64,000 bases of DNA from Saccharomyces uvarum (taxonomy: Eukaryota; Ascomycota; Saccharomycetes; Saccharomycetales; Saccharomycetaceae), in the NCBI GenBank assembly GCA_947243795.1, contig OX365942.1:1-64000 (forward strand), read 5' to 3'. Both the position numbers and the translations under genes were made by a program. This document shows positions 56,400-64,000 of this stretch, piece after piece; position 1 is the first letter of the stretch, and every line of letters begins with the position of its first letter. The notes beneath the pieces were generated by a model that made no database searches, had not been told where the DNA came from, and saw only the letters and a program-made list of their open reading frames with translations.

Positions 56400-57836
56400 A
56401 TGTCACAAGATGATGCAGGGCCGGTAACTAAGAAGGCGAAGCCTTCAGAAAGGCTACAATGCGAATATTTCATGGAACAAAAGAAGCGAAGATGCGGGAT
56501 GACCAGGAGCTCACAAAATCTGTATTGCTCTGAGCATTTGAACTTGCTGAGGAAGGCTACAAATTCTCTGGTTCATAACAAGCATGGCGCAGATGCCAAG
56601 ACGGAGAAGGAAAGGGAAAGAATTCCCTGTCCGTTAGATTCAAACCATACCGTTTGGGCAGATCGGCTGGATAACCATCTAACGAAATGCAATAAAATCA
56701 AGATGAGCCATTTGAACGACGGCAAGTCGTACTACGAACCTGGTTTCAATGCAGGCGGTGCAATATTGTCCCCACCCGCCAAAATAGATCTTACAGTGGA
56801 GCACTATATTCAATCCATCCAATTGCTGTATAAGATCTTCGAAATGGAGTCCATGGATGAGCTGCCATTGAAACAACTAAACAATGAACTGATGTCTTTG
56901 AAAAGGTTCCCTCAGTTGCAGACAAACACCAAACATGCTGTCCAACAGTCCTCGCTGATTGAAAACCTAGTCGCTGTTGGAGCCTATGAGAACCCAACGA
57001 GTTTGAGCTTTATTGAATTTGGATGTGGCAGGGCTGAGTTCTCGCGTTATATAAGCCAATATGTTCTAACGCAATTGGCGAGCTCGACTGAAGATCAATC
57101 GGGATCAAATTCCAATGAATTCATATTGATTGACAGAGCAGCGAATAGGATGAAGTTCGACAAGAAGATAAAGGACGATTTCTTAGAAATAAAGCTGCGT
57201 TCTGAATTAAAGGCTATTAACTGTCCAACTATCAACAGAGCAAAGATCGACATCCGAGATTTGAAGTTAGATTCGATTCTAACTTCGACGCCTATGGACA
57301 AGAGCCGGTACGTCTGCGTCTCCAAGCACCTTTGTGGCGTCGCTACGGATCTAACTTTAAGGTGCATAAAAAATAGTACTGTCTTACATGGTGATAATGA
57401 CGGCAGATCGAACTCTAAATTGAGGGCGATTTGTATTGCCATGTGCTGCAGGCATGTTTGTAATGCTGGAGATTACGTTAACCGTGATTATATTACGTCA
57501 CTTCTTGAAAAGTATAAGGCTGATGATTCCATCCTAACATACGAAAACTTTTTCCGCATGCTGACCAAAATCTGTACCTGGGCCACTTGTGGAAGAAAAC
57601 CAGACACGAGCGTTACAGATACAGTAAACATTGTAGAATCGTTTGATGGAGCAGAGCCATATACAATGACCATTAAGGAGAGAGAAAATATAGGACTGAT
57701 GGCTAGACGTATAATCGATGAGGGCAGACTGGCCTATGTCAAGGAGACTTTTACAGGGTATAGTGCAGAATTGATAAAGTATGTAGCGTCTGATGTATCC
57801 CTCGAGAATGTGGCCATGTTAGTTTATATGAATTAG
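56400..57836 (+). CDS. TRM13: tRNA 2'-O-methyltransferase Trm13
   Basis: The ATG at 56400 (MSQDDAGPVTKKAK) gives 478 residues (476 in S. cerevisiae); the frame opens four codons earlier with another ATG. Trm13 methylates the ribose of position 4 in the acceptor stem of tRNA-His, tRNA-Gly and tRNA-Pro. An N-terminal CCCH-type zinc finger (CEYFMEQKKRRCGM...CSEH, about 20-44) and a U11-48K-like CHHC finger (CPLDSNHTVWADRLDNHLTKC, split, about 76-97) precede the methyltransferase domain with SAM motif IEFGCGRAEFS. A PAC element upstream suggests co-regulation with ribosome biogenesis. Confidence 0.94.
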   Translation: MSQDDAGPVTKKAKPSERLQCEYFMEQKKRRCGMTRSSQNLYCSEHLNLLRKATNSLVHNKHGADAKTEKERERIPCPLDSNHTVWADRLDNHLTKCNKIKMSHLNDGKSYYEPGFNAGGAILSPPAKIDLTVEHYIQSIQLLYKIFEMESMDELPLKQLNNELMSLKRFPQLQTNTKHAVQQSSLIENLVAVGAYENPTSLSFIEFGCGRAEFSRYISQYVLTQLASSTEDQSGSNSNEFILIDRAANRMKFDKKIKDDFLEIKLRSELKAINCPTINRAKIDIRDLKLDSILTSTPMDKSRYVCVSKHLCGVATDLTLRCIKNSTVLHGDNDGRSNSKLRAICIAMCCRHVCNAGDYVNRDYITSLLEKYKADDSILTYENFFRMLTKICTWATCGRKPDTSVTDTVNIVESFDGAEPYTMTIKERENIGLMARRIIDEGRLAYVKETFTGYSAELIKYVASDVSLENVAMLVYMN

Positions 57837-57978
57837 GTAGCCCTTTGATTTGTATTTTTTTTTTCGTACTTTTTTAAGAATTTGTTAGCTCCTTCAAAAC
57901 TTTTTCCAATGACATAAATATAAATATAAATCTTTAAAAATAAAAAAGTATATACTTGAAAATTACAAAGGATGTTCA

Positions 57979-59280
57979 TTAATTGAAGTTATTAAAGTAG
58001 CGTTCCCTGAAATCATCCTTCGAACGTTTTAGTCCGTGGTTACTTGGCCCATTGAAAGTGTCACCCCTATTAATATAGACCAGTAGCCTTCTCGACCATT
58101 TGTTGAATTCTTGGACGCAATTGTATTTTAGTTCTAGGTTCTCATGCATCGGCACAATCGTTTCAATGTTGGCGTCGTTTGCCGTGGGCATCCAGAAGGC
58201 CAACCTCCCGTTGATGGGTAATCTTTCAGAAGAATATTGTAAAAGATCGTCTAATAATGAATCCAGAGCATAAGGCTTTTTTGTTGGAATGTAATCGCGG
58301 CGCAAATACGCCTTTTCACCATCAATCTCTAAATCTTCCTTCCCGGCAAACCTTTCCGGATCTTTAGCACCCAGGACTTTAATACTTTCTCTAATACCGT
58401 AAGGAGGGTCACACAATATCGTATCAATCTCAAGACTGCTTCTTAATGCATTATGCGTGAAGTCCATGGTCAGCACGTCGAGAAATTGAGAGCTTTCGTC
58501 ATATTTTTTGAAGTTAGCCGAGATGTTCACTTGAGCGCCTTTACCACGAATCATCCTACCATCAATATCCGAACCAACGACTAAAGAGCCGTAGTGTCCA
58601 CCTGCGACCAAAAAGGATCCCGTACCTGCAAACGGGTCGTACATTACAGTGCCTGGTTTCACTTGGGCTATATTGGCACTAACCAAAGATAGTTCTGCTT
58701 CGAAACTCGTTGTACCTTTGTAAGGTCTTTTCTTCAGATCATACTTCTCCATAGCACTTCTATCACTCATTTGTATCTGTCTACCAAAGAAAATTCTTGT
58801 GGGGATTTTACCACCAATGTTTTCCGATACCGGAGTGTACTCTTCTACCACAGTAAAGACTTCCTGAGGGTGTTTCATATCGATCTTCCCCTCAAAGTCA
58901 AGGTATCGAAACGTTTCAATTTGTTTTATCCTGTTGGCCTTACTATTACCCTTATAGCATTCGAATTCGAACTTAAAAGTGGAATGTTTAAACTTTTCTT
59001 GTAAATCCTGTTCAAAGTTAGATTGACGCTTGATGTCTTGATGCAACTCATCCAGCGTTGCACCCTGCCCCCAGTATTCGTAAATGCCTCTGGTTAAAAT
59101 GGATCTCTTGATCCAGTCCCTGGCCTGCTGGTCATTCTCCAGCTCTACAACAAAAAATGGACTATCGACGTCATACTGAGAAAAATCTATTGATAGATTA
59201 TATAGGTCTGCTAGCGATTCCAGTTCTGCTTTTCTGAAGTTCAAATGGACTTGAACCATATACAGCAAGTACTTCTTCAT
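57979..59280 (-). CDS. TRM11: tRNA (guanine-10) N2-methyltransferase catalytic subunit Trm11
   Basis: The 433 residues equal the S. cerevisiae length. Trm11 with Trm112 makes m2G10 in tRNAs. An N-terminal THUMP-type RNA-binding region (about 1-180) precedes the Rossmann methyltransferase domain, with SAM motif DPFAGTGSFL (about 219-228) and the catalytic CDPPYG (about 289-294), the N/DPPY motif of amino-group methylases. It converges on TRM13 with about 140 bp between them. Confidence 0.96.
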   Translation of the reverse strand: MKKYLLYMVQVHLNFRKAELESLADLYNLSIDFSQYDVDSPFFVVELENDQQARDWIKRSILTRGIYEYWGQGATLDELHQDIKRQSNFEQDLQEKFKHSTFKFEFECYKGNSKANRIKQIETFRYLDFEGKIDMKHPQEVFTVVEEYTPVSENIGGKIPTRIFFGRQIQMSDRSAMEKYDLKKRPYKGTTSFEAELSLVSANIAQVKPGTVMYDPFAGTGSFLVAGGHYGSLVVGSDIDGRMIRGKGAQVNISANFKKYDESSQFLDVLTMDFTHNALRSSLEIDTILCDPPYGIRESIKVLGAKDPERFAGKEDLEIDGEKAYLRRDYIPTKKPYALDSLLDDLLQYSSERLPINGRLAFWMPTANDANIETIVPMHENLELKYNCVQEFNKWSRRLLVYINRGDTFNGPSNHGLKRSKDDFRERYFNNFN

Positions 59281-60238
59281 GATGTTCTCTTCTCCCCTAT
59301 ATACGATATATCTATTTACGCTATTTCGCAGCCATATCGTCTAACCAGATCTCGATGCCCATATCATCGATTTTTTTTTTCACTTTTTCTTAAAACGTTT
59401 CTTCTTTTTTCGCAGAAAACAACTTTAACGGGTAACAAAAAACATTCTGTGACAAATACCATACAAAGAAAGTCTGTCTACCTTTTCCCTTATAGTCCGT
59501 AACACTCTACCTGCAAAGTGTCTATTTTCCGGCGTGATTAATTGAATTACTTCCGTTTATACAGCTAGGTTATTCTGGTTCAAGATGCTAATATAAAACG
59601 CAAAAAATCCCAAACGTAGTAGAATCGACGTCTTTCACCTGTTGCCTGCGAGAAACTTATAAGCGATCGGCGGCTAAATCTGGTCCATCGCTGTAGTACC
59701 CGGAACGGTTTGGTTTTCTTTCTTTTTTTGTTTTTCTTCACCCTCCATGAACGGCGCCGAAGTTCCTTATTTGGGGAGGCGAAAGAAAAAAAAGTATAAA
59801 AGGCGGCATGCTTCCCACCCGCCCAGCCGGTTTTCTCTTTCTTCCGCCTTCCCCTTTGGTTATCGTGGCCAAAAACCAAGGGTAAAACAGTTTCGATTAG
59901 TTATTTAATCTTTACAGATATTCAAGTATTAGTACAATATACTATTATAAATTTTTACGTTTATTTTTTACTTTTTAGTGTTTAATAACTAAAATATCAT
60001 ACCTTACTATTTCTTTTTACTCATTACGAAAGAAACCAGAAAACAAAACAGACAAGGTATTCTCAAAAAAACAAGAAATTAAAAAGTGAGCACCACACAC
60101 GTTTAGCGCTTTTTTCATTCTGTATTAATATTACTGTTTATATTACAATCTTTTCATAAAGACGCAAATATTATATTTATAAAGAGCTTTAGCAGTACAC
60201 GCAAGTCTGACAATACTAGAGAATAGGTTAAATAAGCA
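59281..60238. promoter_or_regulatory. TRM11-HRP1 divergent region
   Basis: A Reb1 site CGGGTAAC lies at 59429-59436. Nearer HRP1, a TATA-like AAGTATAAAAGG (about 59791-59802) is followed by about 430 bp of AT-rich sequence, suggesting a long HRP1 leader. No gene is seen; the 99-codon minus-strand frame at 59879-59580 is low quality. Confidence 0.5.
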
Positions 60239-61891
60239 ATGAGTTCTGACGAAGAAGATTTCAACGACATCTACGGCGACGATAAGCCAACCACCACTGA
60301 CGAAGTGAAGAAAGATGAAGAACAAAAGAAAACTGACAGCGGCACTTCTCAACTAGATCAACTAGCCGCCTTACAAGCATTATCTTCTAGCTTGAACAAA
60401 CTAAATAACCCAAATAGTAACAACAGTAGTAGTAATAATAATAGTAACGAAAATTCATCATCTAGTAAGCAAGATGGCACTGCAAATGACAAAAAAGAAG
60501 GTTCCAATGAAGAGACTAAGAATGAGAAACCACTAGAAAACACCGCGTCAAACGCCAATGCAAACGTTGGTTCTGCGGCACCTTCTGGCTTACCTTGGGA
60601 ACAGCTTCAACAGACAATGTCGCAATTCCAGCAACCATCTTCTCAATCACCACCTGCTCAGCAACAAATAACCCAAACCAAGGAAGAACGTTTGAAAGCT
60701 GATTTGTCAAAAGAAAGTTGTAAGATGTTTATTGGTGGTCTGAACTGGGATACTACTGAGGATAATCTTCGTGAATATTTTGGTAAATATGGTACCGTCA
60801 CAGATTTGAAGATCATGAAGGATCCTGCCACTGGTAGGTCTAGAGGGTTTGGTTTCTTATCTTTTGAGAAACCTTCCAGTGTCGATGAAGTCGTCAAGAC
60901 ACAACATATTCTTGATGGTAAAGTTATCGATCCAAAGAGAGCCATCCCAAGAGATGAACAGGACAAAACTGGTAAAATTTTTGTCGGTGGTATTGGTCCA
61001 GATGTCAGACCAAAGGAATTTGAAGAGTTTTTCTCTCAATGGGGTACAATCATTGATGCTCAATTAATGTTAGATAAGGACACTGGTCAATCAAGAGGGT
61101 TTGGGTTTGTCACCTATGATTCTGCTGATGCCGTTGATAGAGTTTGCCAAAATAAATTCATCGACTTTAAAGATCGTAAGATTGAGATCAAAAGAGCTGA
61201 ACCAAGACATATGCAACAAAAATCGTCAAATGGTGGCAACAACAACGCAGGCGGTAACAACAGCGGCAACAGCGGCAACATGAACCGTCGTGGCGGTAAT
61301 TTCGGTAATCAAGGTGATTTCAACCAAATGTACCAAAACCCAATGATGGGGGGTTACAATCCAATGATGAATCCGCAAGCTATGACCGATTACTATCAGA
61401 AGATGCAAGAATATTACCAGCAAATGCAGAAGCAAACCGGTATGGACTACACTCAAATGTACCAACAACAAATGCAACAAATGGCAATGATGATGCCGGG
61501 GTTTGCCATGCCACCAAACGCAATGACTTTGAATCAACCACAACAAGATTCAAACACCGCTCAAGGTTCCCCAACGCCTTCAGATTCTGACAATAACAAA
61601 TCCAATGACGTGCAAACTATTGGTAACACATCAAATACAGAGTCTGGTTCTCCACCTTTGAATCTACCTAACGGTCCAAAGGGCCCATCCTCACAATATA
61701 GTGACGATCACAATAGCGGCTATGGCTACAACCGCGATCGCGGTGACCGTGATCGTGGTGACCGTGGTGACCGTAATGACCGTGATTACAATCACCGTAG
61801 TGGCGGAAATCACAGAAGAAACGGCCGTGGCGGCCGCGGTGGTGGATATAATAATAGACGTAATAACGGATACCATCCATACAATAGGTAA
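60239..61891 (+). CDS. HRP1: Cleavage factor IB / hnRNP Hrp1 (Nab4)
   Basis: The 550 residues compare with 534 in S. cerevisiae. Hrp1 binds the UA-rich efficiency element of pre-mRNA 3' ends as cleavage factor IB and shuttles to the cytoplasm. An acidic and Asn/Ser-rich N terminus (1-about 155) precedes RRM1 (about 160-235, CKMFIGGLNWDTTEDNLREYF, split) and RRM2 (about 245-320, KIFVGGIGPDVRPKEFEEFF). A Gln/Met/Asn-rich, prion-like region follows (about 330-430). The C-terminal Arg-Gly tail (about 500-550) is the Hmt1 methylation and Kap104 import region. Its length gain over S. cerevisiae probably lies in the low-complexity parts. Confidence 0.96.
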   Translation: MSSDEEDFNDIYGDDKPTTTDEVKKDEEQKKTDSGTSQLDQLAALQALSSSLNKLNNPNSNNSSSNNNSNENSSSSKQDGTANDKKEGSNEETKNEKPLENTASNANANVGSAAPSGLPWEQLQQTMSQFQQPSSQSPPAQQQITQTKEERLKADLSKESCKMFIGGLNWDTTEDNLREYFGKYGTVTDLKIMKDPATGRSRGFGFLSFEKPSSVDEVVKTQHILDGKVIDPKRAIPRDEQDKTGKIFVGGIGPDVRPKEFEEFFSQWGTIIDAQLMLDKDTGQSRGFGFVTYDSADAVDRVCQNKFIDFKDRKIEIKRAEPRHMQQKSSNGGNNNAGGNNSGNSGNMNRRGGNFGNQGDFNQMYQNPMMGGYNPMMNPQAMTDYYQKMQEYYQQMQKQTGMDYTQMYQQQMQQMAMMMPGFAMPPNAMTLNQPQQDSNTAQGSPTPSDSDNNKSNDVQTIGNTSNTESGSPPLNLPNGPKGPSSQYSDDHNSGYGYNRDRGDRDRGDRGDRNDRDYNHRSGGNHRRNGRGGRGGGYNNRRNNGYHPYNR

Positions 61892-62113
61892 AGATAGTGT
61901 AGAAAACGAAAAAAACAATCTTTGTATAATTTAACAATCTATCATATAGGCACAAGCAAATTTTAACATACTTATATATTAGTTTCGAATCGTTAGTATT
62001 TTTTTTCTATTGAAATTAATGCGCATTTTCAGACGCCATAAAGAAGTACACAAAGTATTTTACTTAAGCATCCCATATGAAGCTACGGGTGGGAAGGAAA
62101 CAAAATGCAAATA

Positions 62114-63865
62114 TTAGCTCACATCACCATGTGATATTCCCAACTGCACTATGGCATAAATGTTCAGGAACGATAAGAAAATCCATACGATAATGGCAAT
62201 CACTGTAATAAGCCAATTGTTCGCCATATAAACAATTTTGACATCTTTCCTATTTTCTAGTTCCATATCACTCACATTGCCTTCCACGACTTCATTCTCC
62301 ACATTCCCTCCAGCCTCGGATTCTCTGTTGTGATTGTTGTTCCTTTGAGCGCTCCTGTCATCTTCGGCTTGGTCGACAGTGATTTCTGTTTTCATTATAG
62401 ACTTCTTACAGGTGAATAAAATCAGAGGTGCAACCAAAATTGGCAATACGATAGATAATACCACCTGAGAAGCATTCAATGCCTTAGACAAAGCTTCTCT
62501 ACCGATACAAATAGAAATTATCAAACATGGGACTATAGAAATGCATCTCGTGGCGAGTCTTCTTTGCCACGGTTGCAATTTCCAATTAATGTGACCTTCA
62601 CTAACAATCTGACCCGCCATAGTACAAACCACACCTGCAGATTGACCACTTAGCAATAGTGCCAACATGAAAATCGTTCCCGCTGCTGGTGCCAAATTTC
62701 TTGATAATAAATCATGAATGGTGAATAAGTCTGCCCCATCTGCTTCTGAAGAATTGTACAACGTAGAACCTGCTACAACTAAGATCGAGCAATTAACAAA
62801 CAGGGCCAGTGTGAAAAGAGTTATACTCAGTTCAACCATAGAGTATTTCATGCAATACTTGATAGCAGCATTTGTGGGCCTATAGTTGAAATATTTTTCT
62901 TCCATGGCGTCTTCAGCAGATTTTGATTGCTTTTTCTTATCATCGTCATTTGAAACAGTATAATTGCCGTGCTGGACATCATAATCTAAGAGCCTTGGTT
63001 GTACTAACGCAGATCCCAAGAATAAGGAATGTGGCATCACAGTAGCACCTAAAATGGAGATGGCAGTATACATACCATTATGATCAAACATTTGAGATGA
63101 TGGTATAAACCCTCTAAACACTTTCTTGACCGAGGTAGTCTTTGGAATATACGCCAATTCTACGGCGAAACAAATACACACTCCAACAACCAATACTGCA
63201 ACAAAACACTCAAACATTCTAATAAACCTGATTGAGGATGCACCTGGTTTGTACGTAAACATTATCAAAAACACATCCACGACAGTAATGGCCACACCCG
63301 CTGGAAGGGGCACTTTAATCAGAATGTTCAAAGCAATCGCAGTACCAATGACTTCTGCTATATCTGTGGCTATAACAGCGCATTCAGCGAAAAAGTACAG
63401 TGTCCAGTTGAGCCATCTTGGCAAGTACTCTCTGCAAGCTCTACTCAGATCAAGCCCAGTAACTGAACCCAACTTGATACACAGGCATTGCAAGAATATA
63501 GCAATAAAATTGGATAACAAGATGATACAAAGTAACGAAAACTGATTGGAAGCACCTGCATCAACCGCAGTGGAATAATTACCGGGATCAATATAAGCCA
63601 CACTAACTAATAGCCCGGGGCCAATGAATTTTAAGTACTTAGCAAAAACGTCTCTCATGACCTGTCTTTTCGACACATATACGTCTTCTTCTTCATGGTC
63701 AGATGAGTTGGCTGTAAAAGTCTTAACCGGAGCCTCTTCCTCAAAAGCCACCGTCAAGTCCTTTCTATCTTTCAATTCAAAGACTTCCTCAGAAACATAA
63801 TTTCTTTGGTGGGTTTCACCAACGCCGACATCAACTGCAGCATGAGAGGAGCCAACCTTAACCAT
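62114..63865 (-). CDS. SMF1: NRAMP divalent metal transporter Smf1
   Basis: The 583 residues compare with 575 in S. cerevisiae. Smf1 is a proton-coupled Mn2+ (and other divalent metal) importer of the plasma membrane, sent to the vacuole by Bsd2/Rsp5 when metal is plentiful. The hydrophilic N terminus (1-about 75) has several lysines suitable for ubiquitination. The first membrane helix contains the metal-binding DPGNYSTAVDAGA. The signature MPHSLFLGSALVQPR, with metal ligands, lies in helix 6. A charged loop precedes YCMKYSMVELSITLF. The start MVKVGSSHAAVDVG matches the family. The upstream promoter runs off toward the window end. Confidence 0.97.
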   Translation of the reverse strand: MVKVGSSHAAVDVGVGETHQRNYVSEEVFELKDRKDLTVAFEEEAPVKTFTANSSDHEEEDVYVSKRQVMRDVFAKYLKFIGPGLLVSVAYIDPGNYSTAVDAGASNQFSLLCIILLSNFIAIFLQCLCIKLGSVTGLDLSRACREYLPRWLNWTLYFFAECAVIATDIAEVIGTAIALNILIKVPLPAGVAITVVDVFLIMFTYKPGASSIRFIRMFECFVAVLVVGVCICFAVELAYIPKTTSVKKVFRGFIPSSQMFDHNGMYTAISILGATVMPHSLFLGSALVQPRLLDYDVQHGNYTVSNDDDKKKQSKSAEDAMEEKYFNYRPTNAAIKYCMKYSMVELSITLFTLALFVNCSILVVAGSTLYNSSEADGADLFTIHDLLSRNLAPAAGTIFMLALLLSGQSAGVVCTMAGQIVSEGHINWKLQPWQRRLATRCISIVPCLIISICIGREALSKALNASQVVLSIVLPILVAPLILFTCKKSIMKTEITVDQAEDDRSAQRNNNHNRESEAGGNVENEVVEGNVSDMELENRKDVKIVYMANNWLITVIAIIVWIFLSFLNIYAIVQLGISHGDVS

Positions 63866-64000
63866 TTCGTCTCGAGCAAAAAAAATCGGTTATCTGTGTC
63901 GACTTAAGCATTAAATTGCACACTGTGCAATAGAATGATCAATTTGTCAAATATAAGTTGATGTGTCTCTATGTATACTTATATAATAATAATAATATAC

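Noticed and set aside
61668-61955. His/Asp-rich and Thr/Val-rich antisense frames over the HRP1 tail
   Set aside because: They are complements of the Arg-Gly/Asp-Arg repeat codons.

Overview
This window is the left end of a budding-yeast chromosome. It starts in C1-3A telomeric repeat and, after about 7.8 kb of gene-free subtelomere, runs into a gene order that matches the left arm of Saccharomyces chromosome XV: YOL153C-like, FRE7, GRE2, DCP1, SPT20, PEX11, PSF3, CTR9, NOP8, RIB4, RRP40, PPM2, ARG8, CDC33, RTC1, BSC6, PFK27, MED7, HRT1, GAS4, YOL131W, ALR1, VPS68, YGK3, RPL25, MDH2, TRM13, TRM11, HRP1, SMF1. Identities come from recalled protein sequences, not from a search. Slow proteins (eIF4E, Rpl25) are almost identical to S. 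cerevisiae, but fast ones (Ppm2, Fre7, Nop8) differ by roughly 15-20 %. I therefore infer a Saccharomyces species other than S. cerevisiae, probably further away than S. paradoxus; I cannot name it.

Region by region. 1-240 is telomere. 241-3374 is low-complexity C/A/T-rich subtelomere with a 220-bp tandem repeat and a recurring decamer. 3375-5524 is a broken Ty5-family element flanked by LTRs. 5525-6200 may contain a diverged core X element with a perfect Ume6 URS1. About 6736-7138 is a very AT-rich block resembling mitochondrial DNA. 7896-8970 holds a GTT1-like gene and a convergent HYR1 relic; that pair sits on the right arm of chromosome IX in S. cerevisiae, so this end appears rearranged and lacks the usual XV-L subtelomeric genes (ZPS1, HPF1, HXT11 and others). 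9208-10947 is a carboxypeptidase-S-like gene interrupted by one in-frame TGA. From FRE7 (13475) onward the arm is ordinary, dense and apparently intact.

The arm is a mixed set of housekeeping genes with no operon logic. It includes transcription subunits (Spt20, Ctr9, Med7), RNA decay and processing (Dcp1, Rrp40, Hrp1), ribosome and tRNA biogenesis (Nop8, Rpl25, Ppm2, Trm13, Trm11), translation (Cdc33), metabolism (Rib4, Arg8, Mdh2, Pfk27), transport (Fre7, Alr1, Smf1, Bsc6), and sporulation or cell wall (Gas4). Several promoters carry textbook sites that fit the assigned functions: a copper element at FRE7, an oleate element at PEX11, RRPE/PAC at NOP8, PAC at TRM13, Gcn4 at ARG8, paired Reb1 at CDC33, two Ndt80 MSEs at GAS4, URS1 at YOL131W and two Rap1 sites at RPL25. 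Only RPL25 has a recognisable intron.

I found no clear new multi-gene system. The most unusual material is the subtelomere: repeat architecture, possible mitochondrial insert, transplanted GTT1-HYR1 pair and the stop-interrupted carboxypeptidase gene. Two within-gene oddities are the acidic repeat expansion in NOP8 and the GC-rich MED7.
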